Assembly: GCF_002906165.1 (NCBI RefSeq)
Contig: NZ_PPCN01000001.1
Location: 248,001 to 312,000, forward strand
Origin: Roseibium marinum
GTDB taxonomy: Bacteria; Pseudomonadota; Alphaproteobacteria; Rhizobiales; Stappiaceae
DNA: 64,000 bases
Direction of reading: 5' to 3'
The position numbers and the translations under genes were made by a program. The notes below the pieces were generated by a model that had not been told where the DNA came from, made no database searches, and saw only the letters and a program-made list of their open reading frames with translations. Positions 7,997 through 16,732 of the stretch are shown in pieces (within the stretch, counting starts at the first letter, position 1; the number at the start of each line of letters is the position of its first letter).

Positions 7997-9706
7997 ATGA
8001 CCGGGCAAGACGAACCAAAGGGCGGGATCAGCAATTTTTCGATTGGCCTGGGGAGCGGCACGCCTCGGGCGGAACCGGTTTCCCCCGCACCGCCATTCCG
8101 CGTCCTGATTGCCGGTGACTTCGGCATGAACGACCGGCCGGAGCTGCTCAATATCACCGGCCTCGACAGTGCGGAACTGCTCGAGGCGCACCGGCCGCAA
8201 TTCACCGCGAGGGCGAAAAACTGTCTTGGCTCCCATCCCGCCGAACTGGAGGAGCGCATTTCGTTCAGCACCCTGAAGGATTTGCGCCCGCCCGAAGTCG
8301 TTCGGAGCTTTCAGTTCGTCCGGCAGGTAGACGAAGCGCAGGCCGACCGCGGCAAACTCTCGTCCCATGGGCAGCTTTACGACAAGCTTGTCGAAGCTCT
8401 TCGCCCTGAACCCCTTGAGGACCTGCAGGCCGCACGGGAAGAAAGCCCTTCGGAGGCATCCGACGGACTGGACGCCCTGTTTTCCATGATCAACACGCCC
8501 GGCAACACCGAAAAAGCAGATGACCCCGGCAGCCGGGCGAAGTCGGCCGTTGACGCCTTTGTTCAAAGAACGCTTCGGGAGGAGCGGCGGAAGACCGAAA
8601 AACCGGAACCGCCCACGGAAAATGCCCAGGTTCAGGCGCTCGTCGATGCGCAGGCCCGTTTGTTCCTTGAAAGCACCAGACTGCGGACCGTGCTGCAGAA
8701 CTGGCACGGCCTGAATTTGCTGTTGAGCGAAGTTTCCTTCTCTCTGCCCATGGAGCTTCATCTTCTGCAACTCGATGACGACCTCGACAGGGAGTCCTTG
8801 TACGGCCTCCTCGGCGGTCCTTCGGGGGCCTTGCAGGCGGACCTCTTCGACGTGGTGCTGTTTGCGAATCCGGTTGGAATCGCCGGGCAGGAAGCCGACG
8901 CGCTGAAGCTCGTCGCAAGGGAATGCGCCGACTCCGATACGGTTGGACTGATTGCCCTGGAGGCAGGGTTCGCCGGTGTGCCGGGTGAACGGCTGGCTTC
9001 CATGGAAGCGGCTCACCAGCTTCTTGAGGAGCCCGGATTTGAAGGCTTCCGGGGGCTTCGGGAAACGGACGCCGCAACCCATCTGGCCTTGTTCTGGAAC
9101 GAGGCCCGGCTGTCGGTGGAAGAGGAGGCCTGTCCGGCGGTATACGCCTCGGCGGTCTGGATCGCGCTGGCCGGGGTTCTCACCGGGCTGGAGAAGGAAA
9201 TCTTTCCGTGCCTTCCGGTCGGGGTCCCATCCGATTTCGACGCGCTTGAGGTCGCAGAAAGCCTGTCCATGGGAAGAGCCGTCGCGACAGCCTGCCGCTT
9301 TCTCGCCGGGCCGGGAGCCGCGCCGTCTCTGGCGCAATACGGCATCAATGTGCTGGAGGGCGTCGCCAATCGCACCAGCCTCGTCTTCCGGCGCGCCGTG
9401 ACCCTGAAACCGGGGAAGGAAGGCCGTGGATCGCTGGACCAGGCGCTGCTTGTGTCGAGGCTGTTCTCCCTGTTCCAGGAGGCGCTGGGCGGGGCGATCG
9501 TGTCTGGGCAGGCGGCTGATGTCCGCGAAGCTGCGGTCAGGGAAAATCTCGACCGGCTGAGCACCTCTCTTGGTGGCGAGGTTTCGTTCCAGGTGCAAAG
9601 AACCGTTGTGGACGATCAGGATCTGATCGGCGTCACCGCATCCGTCCTCGGCGGCTGGGCCACCGGGCAGACGCATTCCTTCTATCTGCCTGCCGCGGAC
9701 AGCTGA
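7997..9706 (+). CDS. Sheath-like protein, apparent TssB-TssC fusion
   Basis: The 569-residue protein has two parts. Residues about 30-115 resemble TssB: a FRVLIAGDFG strand followed by ISFSTLKDLRPPEVVRSF, the equivalent of the 'LKFDNLGDFTPESIV' segment in the TssB of this locus. After a charged linker, residues about 210-569 resemble TssC: LRTVLQNWHGLNLLLSE matches the 'FKTLESAWRSLKFVI' region, then a DLFDVVLF strand and a long helical C-terminus. It is shorter than TssB plus TssC (173 + 494 residues) and clearly diverged. A complete tssB/tssC pair exists at 23942-26023, so this is an extra sheath-like protein. The 3' end overlaps the convergent kinase gene by 25 bp. Confidence 0.6.
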   Translation: MTGQDEPKGGISNFSIGLGSGTPRAEPVSPAPPFRVLIAGDFGMNDRPELLNITGLDSAELLEAHRPQFTARAKNCLGSHPAELEERISFSTLKDLRPPEVVRSFQFVRQVDEAQADRGKLSSHGQLYDKLVEALRPEPLEDLQAAREESPSEASDGLDALFSMINTPGNTEKADDPGSRAKSAVDAFVQRTLREERRKTEKPEPPTENAQVQALVDAQARLFLESTRLRTVLQNWHGLNLLLSEVSFSLPMELHLLQLDDDLDRESLYGLLGGPSGALQADLFDVVLFANPVGIAGQEADALKLVARECADSDTVGLIALEAGFAGVPGERLASMEAAHQLLEEPGFEGFRGLRETDAATHLALFWNEARLSVEEEACPAVYASAVWIALAGVLTGLEKEIFPCLPVGVPSDFDALEVAESLSMGRAVATACRFLAGPGAAPSLAQYGINVLEGVANRTSLVFRRAVTLKPGKEGRGSLDQALLVSRLFSLFQEALGGAIVSGQAADVREAAVRENLDRLSTSLGGEVSFQVQRTVVDDQDLIGVTASVLGGWATGQTHSFYLPAADS

Positions 9707-10668
9707 GCTGCAACCAGAGAGCGGACCAGCGCCATCGGGTTCGGCTGGCAAAAGCCTTCGCAGAATTGCCGGACAGAAGGCGTTCTGCCGCTGTCGCTGA
9801 GCGAAAGCCCGGCGCGCAAGGCGCGCCATCGTAGCCAGGACAGATCCGGTAGCCTGCTGACTTTCACGTCTTCCTCGCGCGCCTCCAGCGCGTTTTTCTG
9901 ACCGAACGGCCGCGTGCCGCTGAGCGCGAGATAGGCGATCATCGCGAGGGAAAAGACATCGTCGGCCTCGCAGGGTTCGGCGCCCTTCAGCCGCTGCGGC
10001 GAGGCATAGGCCGGTGTGACGGCGCCGAAGCGCGCCAGAATGACGATCGTGTCCTCTTCGCGGGTCTTGACCGGACGGGCGATCGGATAGGCGATGTTGA
10101 AGTCGATCAGCTTGGCGCCGCCGCTGTTGAGGACAAAAACGTTGCCCGGTTTCAGGTCGGCATGAATGATGCCGGTCTTATGGGCATAAGCGAGGGCGCT
10201 CGAAAGATCGCGCACCAGCCGGAACAGCCGGGCAGGCGGCAGGCGGTTGTCGGTCGCCTCGCGTAGGACCCGGGACAGCGGACGCCCCTCAAGCAGCTCC
10301 ATGATCATGAAGTGGACATCGCCCTCCCGGTCCATGTCGTAGACGCGGACGATGTTCGGATGGACAAGTTCCCTCAGCCGCCGCGCCTCCCTGTGCATCA
10401 GGGAAATGATGTCGGGATCGACACCGGGCGCGGCCTGGATGATTTTCACGGCCACGTTGGGATCGGAAAGACCGGCTTTGGCGGCAACGAGATCCCGGGC
10501 CTTGTAGACGGTGGAAAGTCCGCCCTGGCCGATTTCCTTCAGCAGCAGGAACCGGTCCTTCAGGACCGTTCCCGCTCCGATTCCGGTGCTCTGGACATCG
10601 GTGTCCCCCTGGCTGTCTTCTGTGCCGGGGGCCTCGGCTGCCGGTGCATCCGCGTCACCCATAAGCAT
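9682..10668 (-). CDS. ppkA: T6SS serine/threonine kinase (PpkA-like)
   Basis: The roughly 328-residue protein is almost entirely a Hanks-type kinase domain: glycine loop GQGGLSTVYKARD, catalytic loop HADLKPGN, and DFN in place of the usual DFG. The catalytic Asp and the metal-binding Asp are both kept. There is no transmembrane segment or periplasmic sensor, so it is a soluble kinase, unlike larger PpkA proteins. The start overlaps the PP2C gene by 14 bp, with ATGs at 10668 and 10662 both possible. By analogy with PpkA/PppA, the pair would switch T6SS assembly through phosphorylation of an FHA partner such as TagH (18688-20550). Confidence 0.85.
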   Translation of the reverse strand: MLMGDADAPAAEAPGTEDSQGDTDVQSTGIGAGTVLKDRFLLLKEIGQGGLSTVYKARDLVAAKAGLSDPNVAVKIIQAAPGVDPDIISLMHREARRLRELVHPNIVRVYDMDREGDVHFMIMELLEGRPLSRVLREATDNRLPPARLFRLVRDLSSALAYAHKTGIIHADLKPGNVFVLNSGGAKLIDFNIAYPIARPVKTREEDTIVILARFGAVTPAYASPQRLKGAEPCEADDVFSLAMIAYLALSGTRPFGQKNALEAREEDVKVSRLPDLSWLRWRALRAGLSLSDSGRTPSVRQFCEGFCQPNPMALVRSLVAAQLSAAGR

Positions 10669-11353
10669 CCGCCCAGACCGTAATCACCGTGATATCGTCC
10701 GACGATCCGCCGGCAATGGACCTGGCGGTCAGCCGCTCGGCGAGGCCATATGTTCCTTCCGCCGCCATATTGGCGAGCATGGTTTCGTCCATGCCCTTCA
10801 AAAGCCCGTCCGTGCACAGGATGAAAACGTCACCCGGCATCATTTCCAGGGTTCGGCGGCCGAAGGCGATGGCGTCGGCGATTCCGATCCCGGATGTCAG
10901 CCGTCCGGATTCATCGGCGTGATCCTCCGATATCAGGAAGAGATGATGTTCGCGCAGGAGATACAGCCGCGAATCTCCGGCCCAGATACAGCTCGCATAG
11001 GAGCCGCTGATCACCAGGGAGAGGCTGGTTGCCCCGCTGACATCCAGCTCGGGCGCGGCAAGATAGCTCGCGTAAAGGGCGCGATTGACCTGGGAAAGGA
11101 CCGCTTCAAGGGCGATGAGCTGCTTTTCGTGGGACGTTGCGGGTTGCGTCACCAATTGGGAAACAGACTGAACCGTGGCCTGGCTGGCAAGTGCGCCGTC
11201 GCGGTGTCCGCCCATCCCGTCGGCCACCGTGAACAGGCCGCTTGCGGCATCGGAAAAGTGGCAATCCTCGTTCACGATGTGTTTCGTCCCGCGCCGTGTC
11301 ACGGCTTCGGATCTCAGCGGCGGCTGCAGGCCCGGTGTACCGAAAGTGTTCAA
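10655..11353 (-). CDS. pppA: PP2C-type protein phosphatase (PppA-like)
   Basis: This phosphatase should reverse the neighbouring kinase. The PP2C metal-binding motifs are intact: NEDCHF, VADGMGGH, CTDGLLKG and SDDITVITV. I place the start at TTG 11353 (232 residues), because it has an AGGAG site 8 bases upstream formed across the TAG stop of tagF, and because longer in-frame versions would run deep inside tagF. It is translationally coupled upstream to tagF and downstream to the kinase, making tagF-pppA-ppkA a post-translational control module. Confidence 0.88.
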   Translation of the reverse strand: MNTFGTPGLQPPLRSEAVTRRGTKHIVNEDCHFSDAASGLFTVADGMGGHRDGALASQATVQSVSQLVTQPATSHEKQLIALEAVLSQVNRALYASYLAAPELDVSGATSLSLVISGSYASCIWAGDSRLYLLREHHLFLISEDHADESGRLTSGIGIADAIAFGRRTLEMMPGDVFILCTDGLLKGMDETMLANMAAEGTYGLAERLTARSIAGGSSDDITVITVWADAYG

Positions 11354-11364
11354 GCCGTGCTCTC

Positions 11365-12117
11365 CTATGGCCGCAGGATCCGGTCCGGATCGATTTGCCC
11401 GCGCTTCCAGCCGAATGTCCGCCATTCGCCGGAAAAGAAGCCGCCGGTTCCCTCGCCCCTTGGCAATCCCTTCCAGACACAAAGCTCTGGCGGCCGCGCC
11501 GTGCCACCGTCCTGCCACCAGTAGGACAGCGGCAGATCCGGGGAAGCGGCCTGCGGCCCGCGCAGGCTCATGGCGTCATCCGCGAGGATGGCCTCGCCGT
11601 CCGTTCGCGCAAAGCTCACGCGCAACGCCCGCTCGCCCGCGTCCGGCTCGAGCCGGCTTGTGGACGGGATGCCCTCTTGCAGCCGGACAAGGCTGTTGCC
11701 GTGCTCGGCGATGGCGGACAGGAACTGCTTGCGCGTTATCTGAGCCTCGATGAACGCCATGAGCTGAAGTTCCAGACTGTCCAGTGCCTTCTCCGCGGAT
11801 CTGTCGAAGAGTAAACGGCGGACCGGCCCGCCTGTCTGCATCAGCGCCGCCAGCGGGAAACTGCGCCCGACAGCGTCCACAGAAGCGGACAGGAGCCCGC
11901 ACCAGGCTGTGCCGCCGATCAGGCCCGGTCCGATTGCAAATCGCCAGGCGGGACCTTCGAAATAAAGCTTTTTCCAGGTCGCCGGCAGCGTCGTCTGCAC
12001 GCTGGCCAGCCAGTCGGACATCAATCCGGCCCACACGTCCGTCATCCCCGCGGCAAGGCCGTCGAAAACGAAGTCACGCTCCAGAGGCCGCTTGCCGAAA
12101 TACCCGCAGTGTTCCAT
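11365..12117 (-). CDS. tagF: T6SS accessory/regulatory protein TagF
   Basis: The 250-residue TagF (ImpM family) begins MEHCGYFGKRPLERDFV, the typical start with CGYFGKLP-like sequence. The conserved GPAWRFAIGPGLIGG and GRSFPLAALM segments follow. A GGAGG site sits 5 bases before the ATG at 12117. TagF is known as a post-translational repressor of T6SS firing in some species, which fits its coupling to the phosphatase and kinase genes. A palindromic intergenic element separates it from tssM. Confidence 0.9.
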   Translation of the reverse strand: MEHCGYFGKRPLERDFVFDGLAAGMTDVWAGLMSDWLASVQTTLPATWKKLYFEGPAWRFAIGPGLIGGTAWCGLLSASVDAVGRSFPLAALMQTGGPVRRLLFDRSAEKALDSLELQLMAFIEAQITRKQFLSAIAEHGNSLVRLQEGIPSTSRLEPDAGERALRVSFARTDGEAILADDAMSLRGPQAASPDLPLSYWWQDGGTARPPELCVWKGLPRGEGTGGFFSGEWRTFGWKRGQIDPDRILRP

Positions 12118-12134
12118 TTTCGCCTCCGTATCCA

Positions 12135-12247
12135 AGAGCGTGTCGCGTTAAATTGACTTCAGGAAATCGCCCGAGCGCATTTGCAATGCAAACGCTGCCT
12201 CGGACGTCTTCCTGAATCCATGTATCCGCTTAGACGCAACACGCTCT
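12135..12247. repeat. 113-bp imperfect palindromic intergenic element
   Basis: Outer arms AGAGCGTGTCGCGT (12135-12148) and ACGCAACACGCTCT (12234-12247) are inverted repeats with one mismatch. Inner arms around TTCAGGAA / TTCCTGAA and a central TTTGCAATGCAAA palindrome continue the symmetry. It fills the tssM-tagF gap, and its right edge contributes two bases of the tssM stop codon. This looks like a dispersed palindromic unit. I saw no second copy in this window. Confidence 0.65.
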
Positions 12248-15200
12248 AAAGCGCCGGCGGACAGCGGAATGAGGAATAAAGCCCCAGATTGAAGGGATTC
12301 ATGATGCTCCCTGCATTCAGGGAAAAACTGGCCGTCGTGTTGTCTTTCGAAACCGAGAACTCGAACTGGTCACGGCCGCGCACCGAAGACAGGCCGGAAG
12401 CGGTCAGGAGCCTGAAGATGGCCCAGGTTCCCGTTCTCCGGATTGTCTCGCTGGAATTGTCCAGAAGCGTCACGGAGATTTCCGCGCTGCTGCCGTCGGC
12501 CTGGCTCGGCCAGGTGAAGTCCGTCGCCCGGACCGGCCCGTGCCGGTAGGTGATCGTTGTGTCGTCGATCTTCAAGGTGGATTTGAGCGCATTGGGATCG
12601 AGCAGTGCCGGCCTGATCGTGAATTTGGCTTCCGGGTTCGGTGCATCGTTCGGGAAAAACGCATCCCGGATGGTCTGGGCGGTAGCAATCTGGCGCAGGG
12701 AGACCTCCGACAGACCCAGATTGGAGCCTTGCGTCTGGCTCTCGACAAGCTGGCGGCCGCGCACATTGACGAACGGTGAGATATAATCCTTGAAGAACGT
12801 ATCCACGATACCGGCCGGACCGAGGAGGTCGGTGAAATCCTGCAGCGAGATGTCGTCTTCGGCCTCGGGAACAAACGGATATCTGCCGGCCATGATGCTG
12901 GTGCAGGCCGGCACGATCTCGTTCTGCCAGGTCCGGTTCATGTGAAGATAGGTCGCCTGGTTGAGCAGGCCCCAGGTCCGGTTGACGATGGACAGCACGA
13001 GCGTGCGCACCGGCTCGGGTTTGGTCGCCGCTTCCGCCCGCAAGGTGGTGAAGGAATCGTTCTGCGGATTTTCCGCCCGGCTCTTCACATAATCGAAGGC
13101 CGCCTTGCCGGGATCCGGCGCTGACACGATCCCGGAAATATTGCCGTAGAGGTCGCCGAAGAGCTGCAGCACCCTGTCGAGCGATGCCTGGCTGTTCGGG
13201 TCGACCAGATCGTTGAGCGGCCGGAACGCGTCCTCGATTGCCAGCCCCGGCCACGGGCTGTCGCCGAACGCGGTTTCGACCGCCGCTTTCTGCGCTGCTT
13301 CGGACGCGGAGGCGACAAGGCCGCCGGCGGGATCAGCACCGGAAGCCGCGCCATCCGCGCCTTCCTGATCGCCTGGCAGGGGCAGCTGCGTATTGTCCTT
13401 GAGGATGTTCAGGATATTCAGCAGCGGCGAGCTTGGACTGGAAAGCTCCTCCAGCACGATTTGCGAGCGGCTCAGCGAACCGATTTCCACGACCCTGATA
13501 TAGGCGACGCCCTCCCGCCAGGCCTTGATGTAATCGTCGGTGTAGAGTTTGACGATCTCGTTGGCGAGCTGGTTGTAGGCCGTGTCGTTGAGGCCGCTGT
13601 TGCCGAGCACCCAGTCGCTGCCGATCGAATTGCGGATATATTCCGGCAGGCGGTCCAGGAAGAAGTTGTAGAAGCCGGTCTTTGTATAAAGGCCGGGAAT
13701 GATCGTTCGCCCGCCGGCGGTCGCGGTATCGACGTAAAGCGAGCTGGAGCCGAGCGTTCTGACGATGTTGATCGGCGGCAGCCGGTAGCGCTGCGCGGCA
13801 TCGGAAACCATCCGGCGATAGATGTCGGACGCTTGCGGCGCCTGCTGAATCCGGTTGCGCGCCGCCTCAAGGACGGGCGCGGCCGTCGCCGCGGATCCTC
13901 TTATCGGCAGCAGATCCATAAGGTTGTCCATATGGCGTTGCATGTCGGCGCGGTCTTCCGGATTGAGCAGAAATGTCGCTTCGTTCTGGGCGCGCAGCGC
14001 CGCGCGCACCTTGGCGGCATCGTAATTCTGCCCCGTGGTCAGCATGAGAAAGGTTTCGAGCTGATCCCTCAGCAAGGCGCTGTTGCCGTTGGAGGCTGTC
14101 GACACGAGCTGGATCTGCGCTTCCAGCCTGGAACTGACGCTTGGCAGCAGATAGTCCTTGAGCAGTTCGTCATAAGTCTTCTCCGCAGCGGGATAAAGCA
14201 CCGACTGGGCCTCGATGCTGATCGGTGTCGAGGACAGCCAGTTCGACTGGTCGCGGATGTTGTCCCGCATGGTCCGGGCGGCGTTCAGCGTCGGCAGCAG
14301 ATTGATCAGCGACCGGTTCCGGTCGGCTTCCGTCTTGAGGATACGGACCCGGTCCGCGTCCTTTTCAGCCTGTTCGGCGACACTTATCCCCTCGCCGAGA
14401 CCGCCGACCCAATAAAGCGACAGGCCGACGACAATGGCGGCGAAACCCGCCACCGCGCCGCCGTAAAAGGCTGCGAGGCGGCGTTCCAGCCTGCGGTTCT
14501 TGCCGACGAGGTTCTGCTCGGGAAAGACGATGTCGGTCAGGAGCTTCTTGATGAAAAACGCCTTCGACTGGCCGCTCAGCGCCGGTTGCTGGCTGGCGGC
14601 GAGCGAGAAGCTGCGGCCCATGGCGCCGAGAAGTCGGTCGAAGGGCGTGCCTTCCTGGGTTCCCGAAGTGAAATAGACACCGCGCAGGAGGGGTTGGGCC
14701 TCATAGCGCGTTGCGCGGAATATGTCGGTGATGAAATCCCTCAAGACAAGGCTGAGGCTGCCGAACTCATGCGGGAAACCGTAGATGCGGCAACGCCGGC
14801 CGTTGTTGCGTTCCTCGGCGAGTTTTTCCGGCAGGTGCTGTTCCAGCCGACCGACCAGATCGACAAATCCGGTTTCGAATGCGGGGCCGATGGAAGCCTG
14901 CTGTTCGTCGAAGGGAAAGGTGACGCCCCACACCTGCTGGCGGTCGGCCTCGCGCAGGGTATCGAAATATTCGTCGAACCCGGCAATCAAGTCGCATTTG
15001 GTGAAGAGCAGATAGACGGGCAGGCGCATGCCGAAGGCGCGGTGCAGTTCCCGCAGGCGCTGGCGCAGGATTTCCGATTGCTGCTTGCGGGCGGCCTCGC
15101 TGGAGAGCGCCACTTCCTCGATGCTGACGGCGAGCAGGACACCGTTGATGGGCCGCTGCTGCCTGTGTTTCAAAAGCAGTTTCAGGAAGCCGTTCCAGGC

Positions 15201-15809
15201 GGCGCTGTCGATGCCCCTGTTGACATCCTGCGTGGTGTAGCGGCCGGCGGTATCGATCAGGACCGAGTCGTTTGAAATCCACCAGTCACAGTTCCGGGTT
15301 CCGCCGATCCCCTGGATGGCTTCATGGCCGCCTTCCGCCAGCGGGAAGTCCAGGCCGGAATTCCGCAGGATCGTCGTTTTACCCGTGCCGGGCGGTCCGA
15401 TGATGATGTACCAGGGCAGCTCGAACAGGTAGTTGCGGGACTGGGCTCCGTGCAGCGGGTTGTCGCGCAGGGTCGTGAGCGCGTTTTCAAACCGCTCGCG
15501 GATCAGTTCGACTTCGTCCGCCGTCAGATCGCTGCCCATCGACACAAGCTCGTCGTTCGCCATCATCGAGTTGATCAGCTTGGCATTTGCCCGGCGCGTC
15601 AGCAGGTGACGCAGGAAGGTGATCAGGAAAAAGCCGAGCAGCAGGAAAACCGCCAGGATCACGCGCGGTGCGGATTTCTCGAACGGTGTGATGCCGGCAA
15701 CCGTAATCAGGCCGCCCCAGATCAGCACGAGCGCCGACAGGACGATCAGGATCAGCAGGATCAGCAGGCTGGCCGGGCGCAGCAGGGAGGAGAGATAGGT
15801 CCGCAGCAT
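12246..15809 (-). CDS. tssM: T6SS inner-membrane protein TssM (IcmF)
   Basis: The 1187-residue TssM is the large membrane-complex subunit spanning from cytoplasm to periplasm. Two N-terminal membrane segments (about residues 10-35 and 50-70) precede an intact P-loop GPPGTGKTTIL near residue 140. A third membrane segment (VAGFAAIVVGLSLYWVGG) lies near 455. The rest is the large periplasmic domain that meets TssJ, with the IcmF-related C-terminal region. The ATG follows GGGGAAAGAG and lies 9 bp after the tssL stop. Full length with no frameshift seen. Confidence 0.96.
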   Translation of the reverse strand: MLRTYLSSLLRPASLLILLILIVLSALVLIWGGLITVAGITPFEKSAPRVILAVFLLLGFFLITFLRHLLTRRANAKLINSMMANDELVSMGSDLTADEVELIRERFENALTTLRDNPLHGAQSRNYLFELPWYIIIGPPGTGKTTILRNSGLDFPLAEGGHEAIQGIGGTRNCDWWISNDSVLIDTAGRYTTQDVNRGIDSAAWNGFLKLLLKHRQQRPINGVLLAVSIEEVALSSEAARKQQSEILRQRLRELHRAFGMRLPVYLLFTKCDLIAGFDEYFDTLREADRQQVWGVTFPFDEQQASIGPAFETGFVDLVGRLEQHLPEKLAEERNNGRRCRIYGFPHEFGSLSLVLRDFITDIFRATRYEAQPLLRGVYFTSGTQEGTPFDRLLGAMGRSFSLAASQQPALSGQSKAFFIKKLLTDIVFPEQNLVGKNRRLERRLAAFYGGAVAGFAAIVVGLSLYWVGGLGEGISVAEQAEKDADRVRILKTEADRNRSLINLLPTLNAARTMRDNIRDQSNWLSSTPISIEAQSVLYPAAEKTYDELLKDYLLPSVSSRLEAQIQLVSTASNGNSALLRDQLETFLMLTTGQNYDAAKVRAALRAQNEATFLLNPEDRADMQRHMDNLMDLLPIRGSAATAAPVLEAARNRIQQAPQASDIYRRMVSDAAQRYRLPPINIVRTLGSSSLYVDTATAGGRTIIPGLYTKTGFYNFFLDRLPEYIRNSIGSDWVLGNSGLNDTAYNQLANEIVKLYTDDYIKAWREGVAYIRVVEIGSLSRSQIVLEELSSPSSPLLNILNILKDNTQLPLPGDQEGADGAASGADPAGGLVASASEAAQKAAVETAFGDSPWPGLAIEDAFRPLNDLVDPNSQASLDRVLQLFGDLYGNISGIVSAPDPGKAAFDYVKSRAENPQNDSFTTLRAEAATKPEPVRTLVLSIVNRTWGLLNQATYLHMNRTWQNEIVPACTSIMAGRYPFVPEAEDDISLQDFTDLLGPAGIVDTFFKDYISPFVNVRGRQLVESQTQGSNLGLSEVSLRQIATAQTIRDAFFPNDAPNPEAKFTIRPALLDPNALKSTLKIDDTTITYRHGPVRATDFTWPSQADGSSAEISVTLLDNSSETIRRTGTWAIFRLLTASGLSSVRGRDQFEFSVSKDNTTASFSLNAGSIMNPFNLGLYSSFRCPPAL

Positions 15810-15818
15810 CTCTTTCCC

Positions 15819-16724
15819 CTACAGCCTGTTCAGTGAATTGATGGCGCCAAGCGCCGGCACCAGTTCACCGTCCAGCATGAAGTCGCTGTAGCCGCGCACG
15901 ACAATAAGAAGCAGCAGACCGATCGCCAGAAGAACCCAGAACGGAGGCAGGGTCCGGACGTTTTTCCCTTTCTGGGCACCCTTGGCGTTTTTCGACAGGG
16001 GGGTATCCGCCTTGTGGCTGCTGTTGCGCCGGATCAGCCGTGACAACTCGTTGCGAAGATCCTCAAGCTGGTTGCGTCCGCCTTCCAGGACCCGGTAGCG
16101 GCCCTCGAAGCCCAGCATCAGGCAGGTATGCACCAGGATCAGCAGCGGCAGTTTGGTCTTCGCGTCGCCGCGGATGCGGTCCAGGATGCTGAAGACCTTT
16201 TCCCCGCCCCAGGTTTCGTTGTGAAACTGGTTGAGCAGGCTGTTGGAACTCCATTCGCTGCGGCTTCCCCAGGGCGTCATCAGCACCGTTTCGTCCAGGG
16301 TCGCGCACAGGATATATCGGGCGGCAATGATGTCGCCGGCGGCAATGCCGTTGCGCTGCGCCAATTGCTCGAACCGGTCGATTTCATCGACCGCCTCCTG
16401 CCGCAGGGAATGCACATCCGCCTGCTCGATGGAGTTGCGCAACTGCGAGATGATCAGCAGAAGCGGCGCCGCGGCCCTGACGACGGCCCGCTCGGGATCC
16501 GGGTCCAGTTGCCGGACGATCCCGGCCGCCGATTGCAGGCCGCCGGACATGGCCTCGCCGGAACCGGCCACGGCCATCGCCGCTCCGGCCGTCGGCGAAA
16601 TGAACGCTACGGTGGGTTCGTCGTCTTCGTGGCCAGCCATTCCCTCGGCCTGGGCCATCGAGGTCCGGGCTCGCGGGCTCAGTGTCTGAGCGACGGTCGG
16701 CTGGTCCAGGTCGTCATTGGTCAT
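15819..16724 (-). CDS. tssL: T6SS inner-membrane protein TssL (DotU)
   Basis: The 301-residue TssL has a cytoplasmic DotU domain with the conserved helices (FHNETWGGEKVFSILDR; LLILVHTCLMLGFEGRYRV), then one C-terminal membrane anchor (WVLLAIGLLLLIVVRGY) and a short periplasmic tail. No OmpA-like peptidoglycan-binding domain follows. I chose ATG 16724, eight bases after the tssK stop. A TTG 33 bases further up could extend it. TssL, TssM and TssJ form the membrane complex. Confidence 0.93.
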   Translation of the reverse strand: MTNDDLDQPTVAQTLSPRARTSMAQAEGMAGHEDDEPTVAFISPTAGAAMAVAGSGEAMSGGLQSAAGIVRQLDPDPERAVVRAAAPLLLIISQLRNSIEQADVHSLRQEAVDEIDRFEQLAQRNGIAAGDIIAARYILCATLDETVLMTPWGSRSEWSSNSLLNQFHNETWGGEKVFSILDRIRGDAKTKLPLLILVHTCLMLGFEGRYRVLEGGRNQLEDLRNELSRLIRRNSSHKADTPLSKNAKGAQKGKNVRTLPPFWVLLAIGLLLLIVVRGYSDFMLDGELVPALGAINSLNRL

Positions 16725-16732
16725 GGTTCGGG

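Noticed and set aside
7970-9829. 619-codon open frame antisense to the sheath-like gene
   Set aside because: Composition is arginine- and glutamine-rich without motifs. The plus strand has a sensible protein, tight spacing to the preceding gene and TssB/TssC-like segments.
13461-15275. 604-codon open frame antisense to tssM
   Set aside because: It is a shadow of the tssM reading frame with no start signal or domain.
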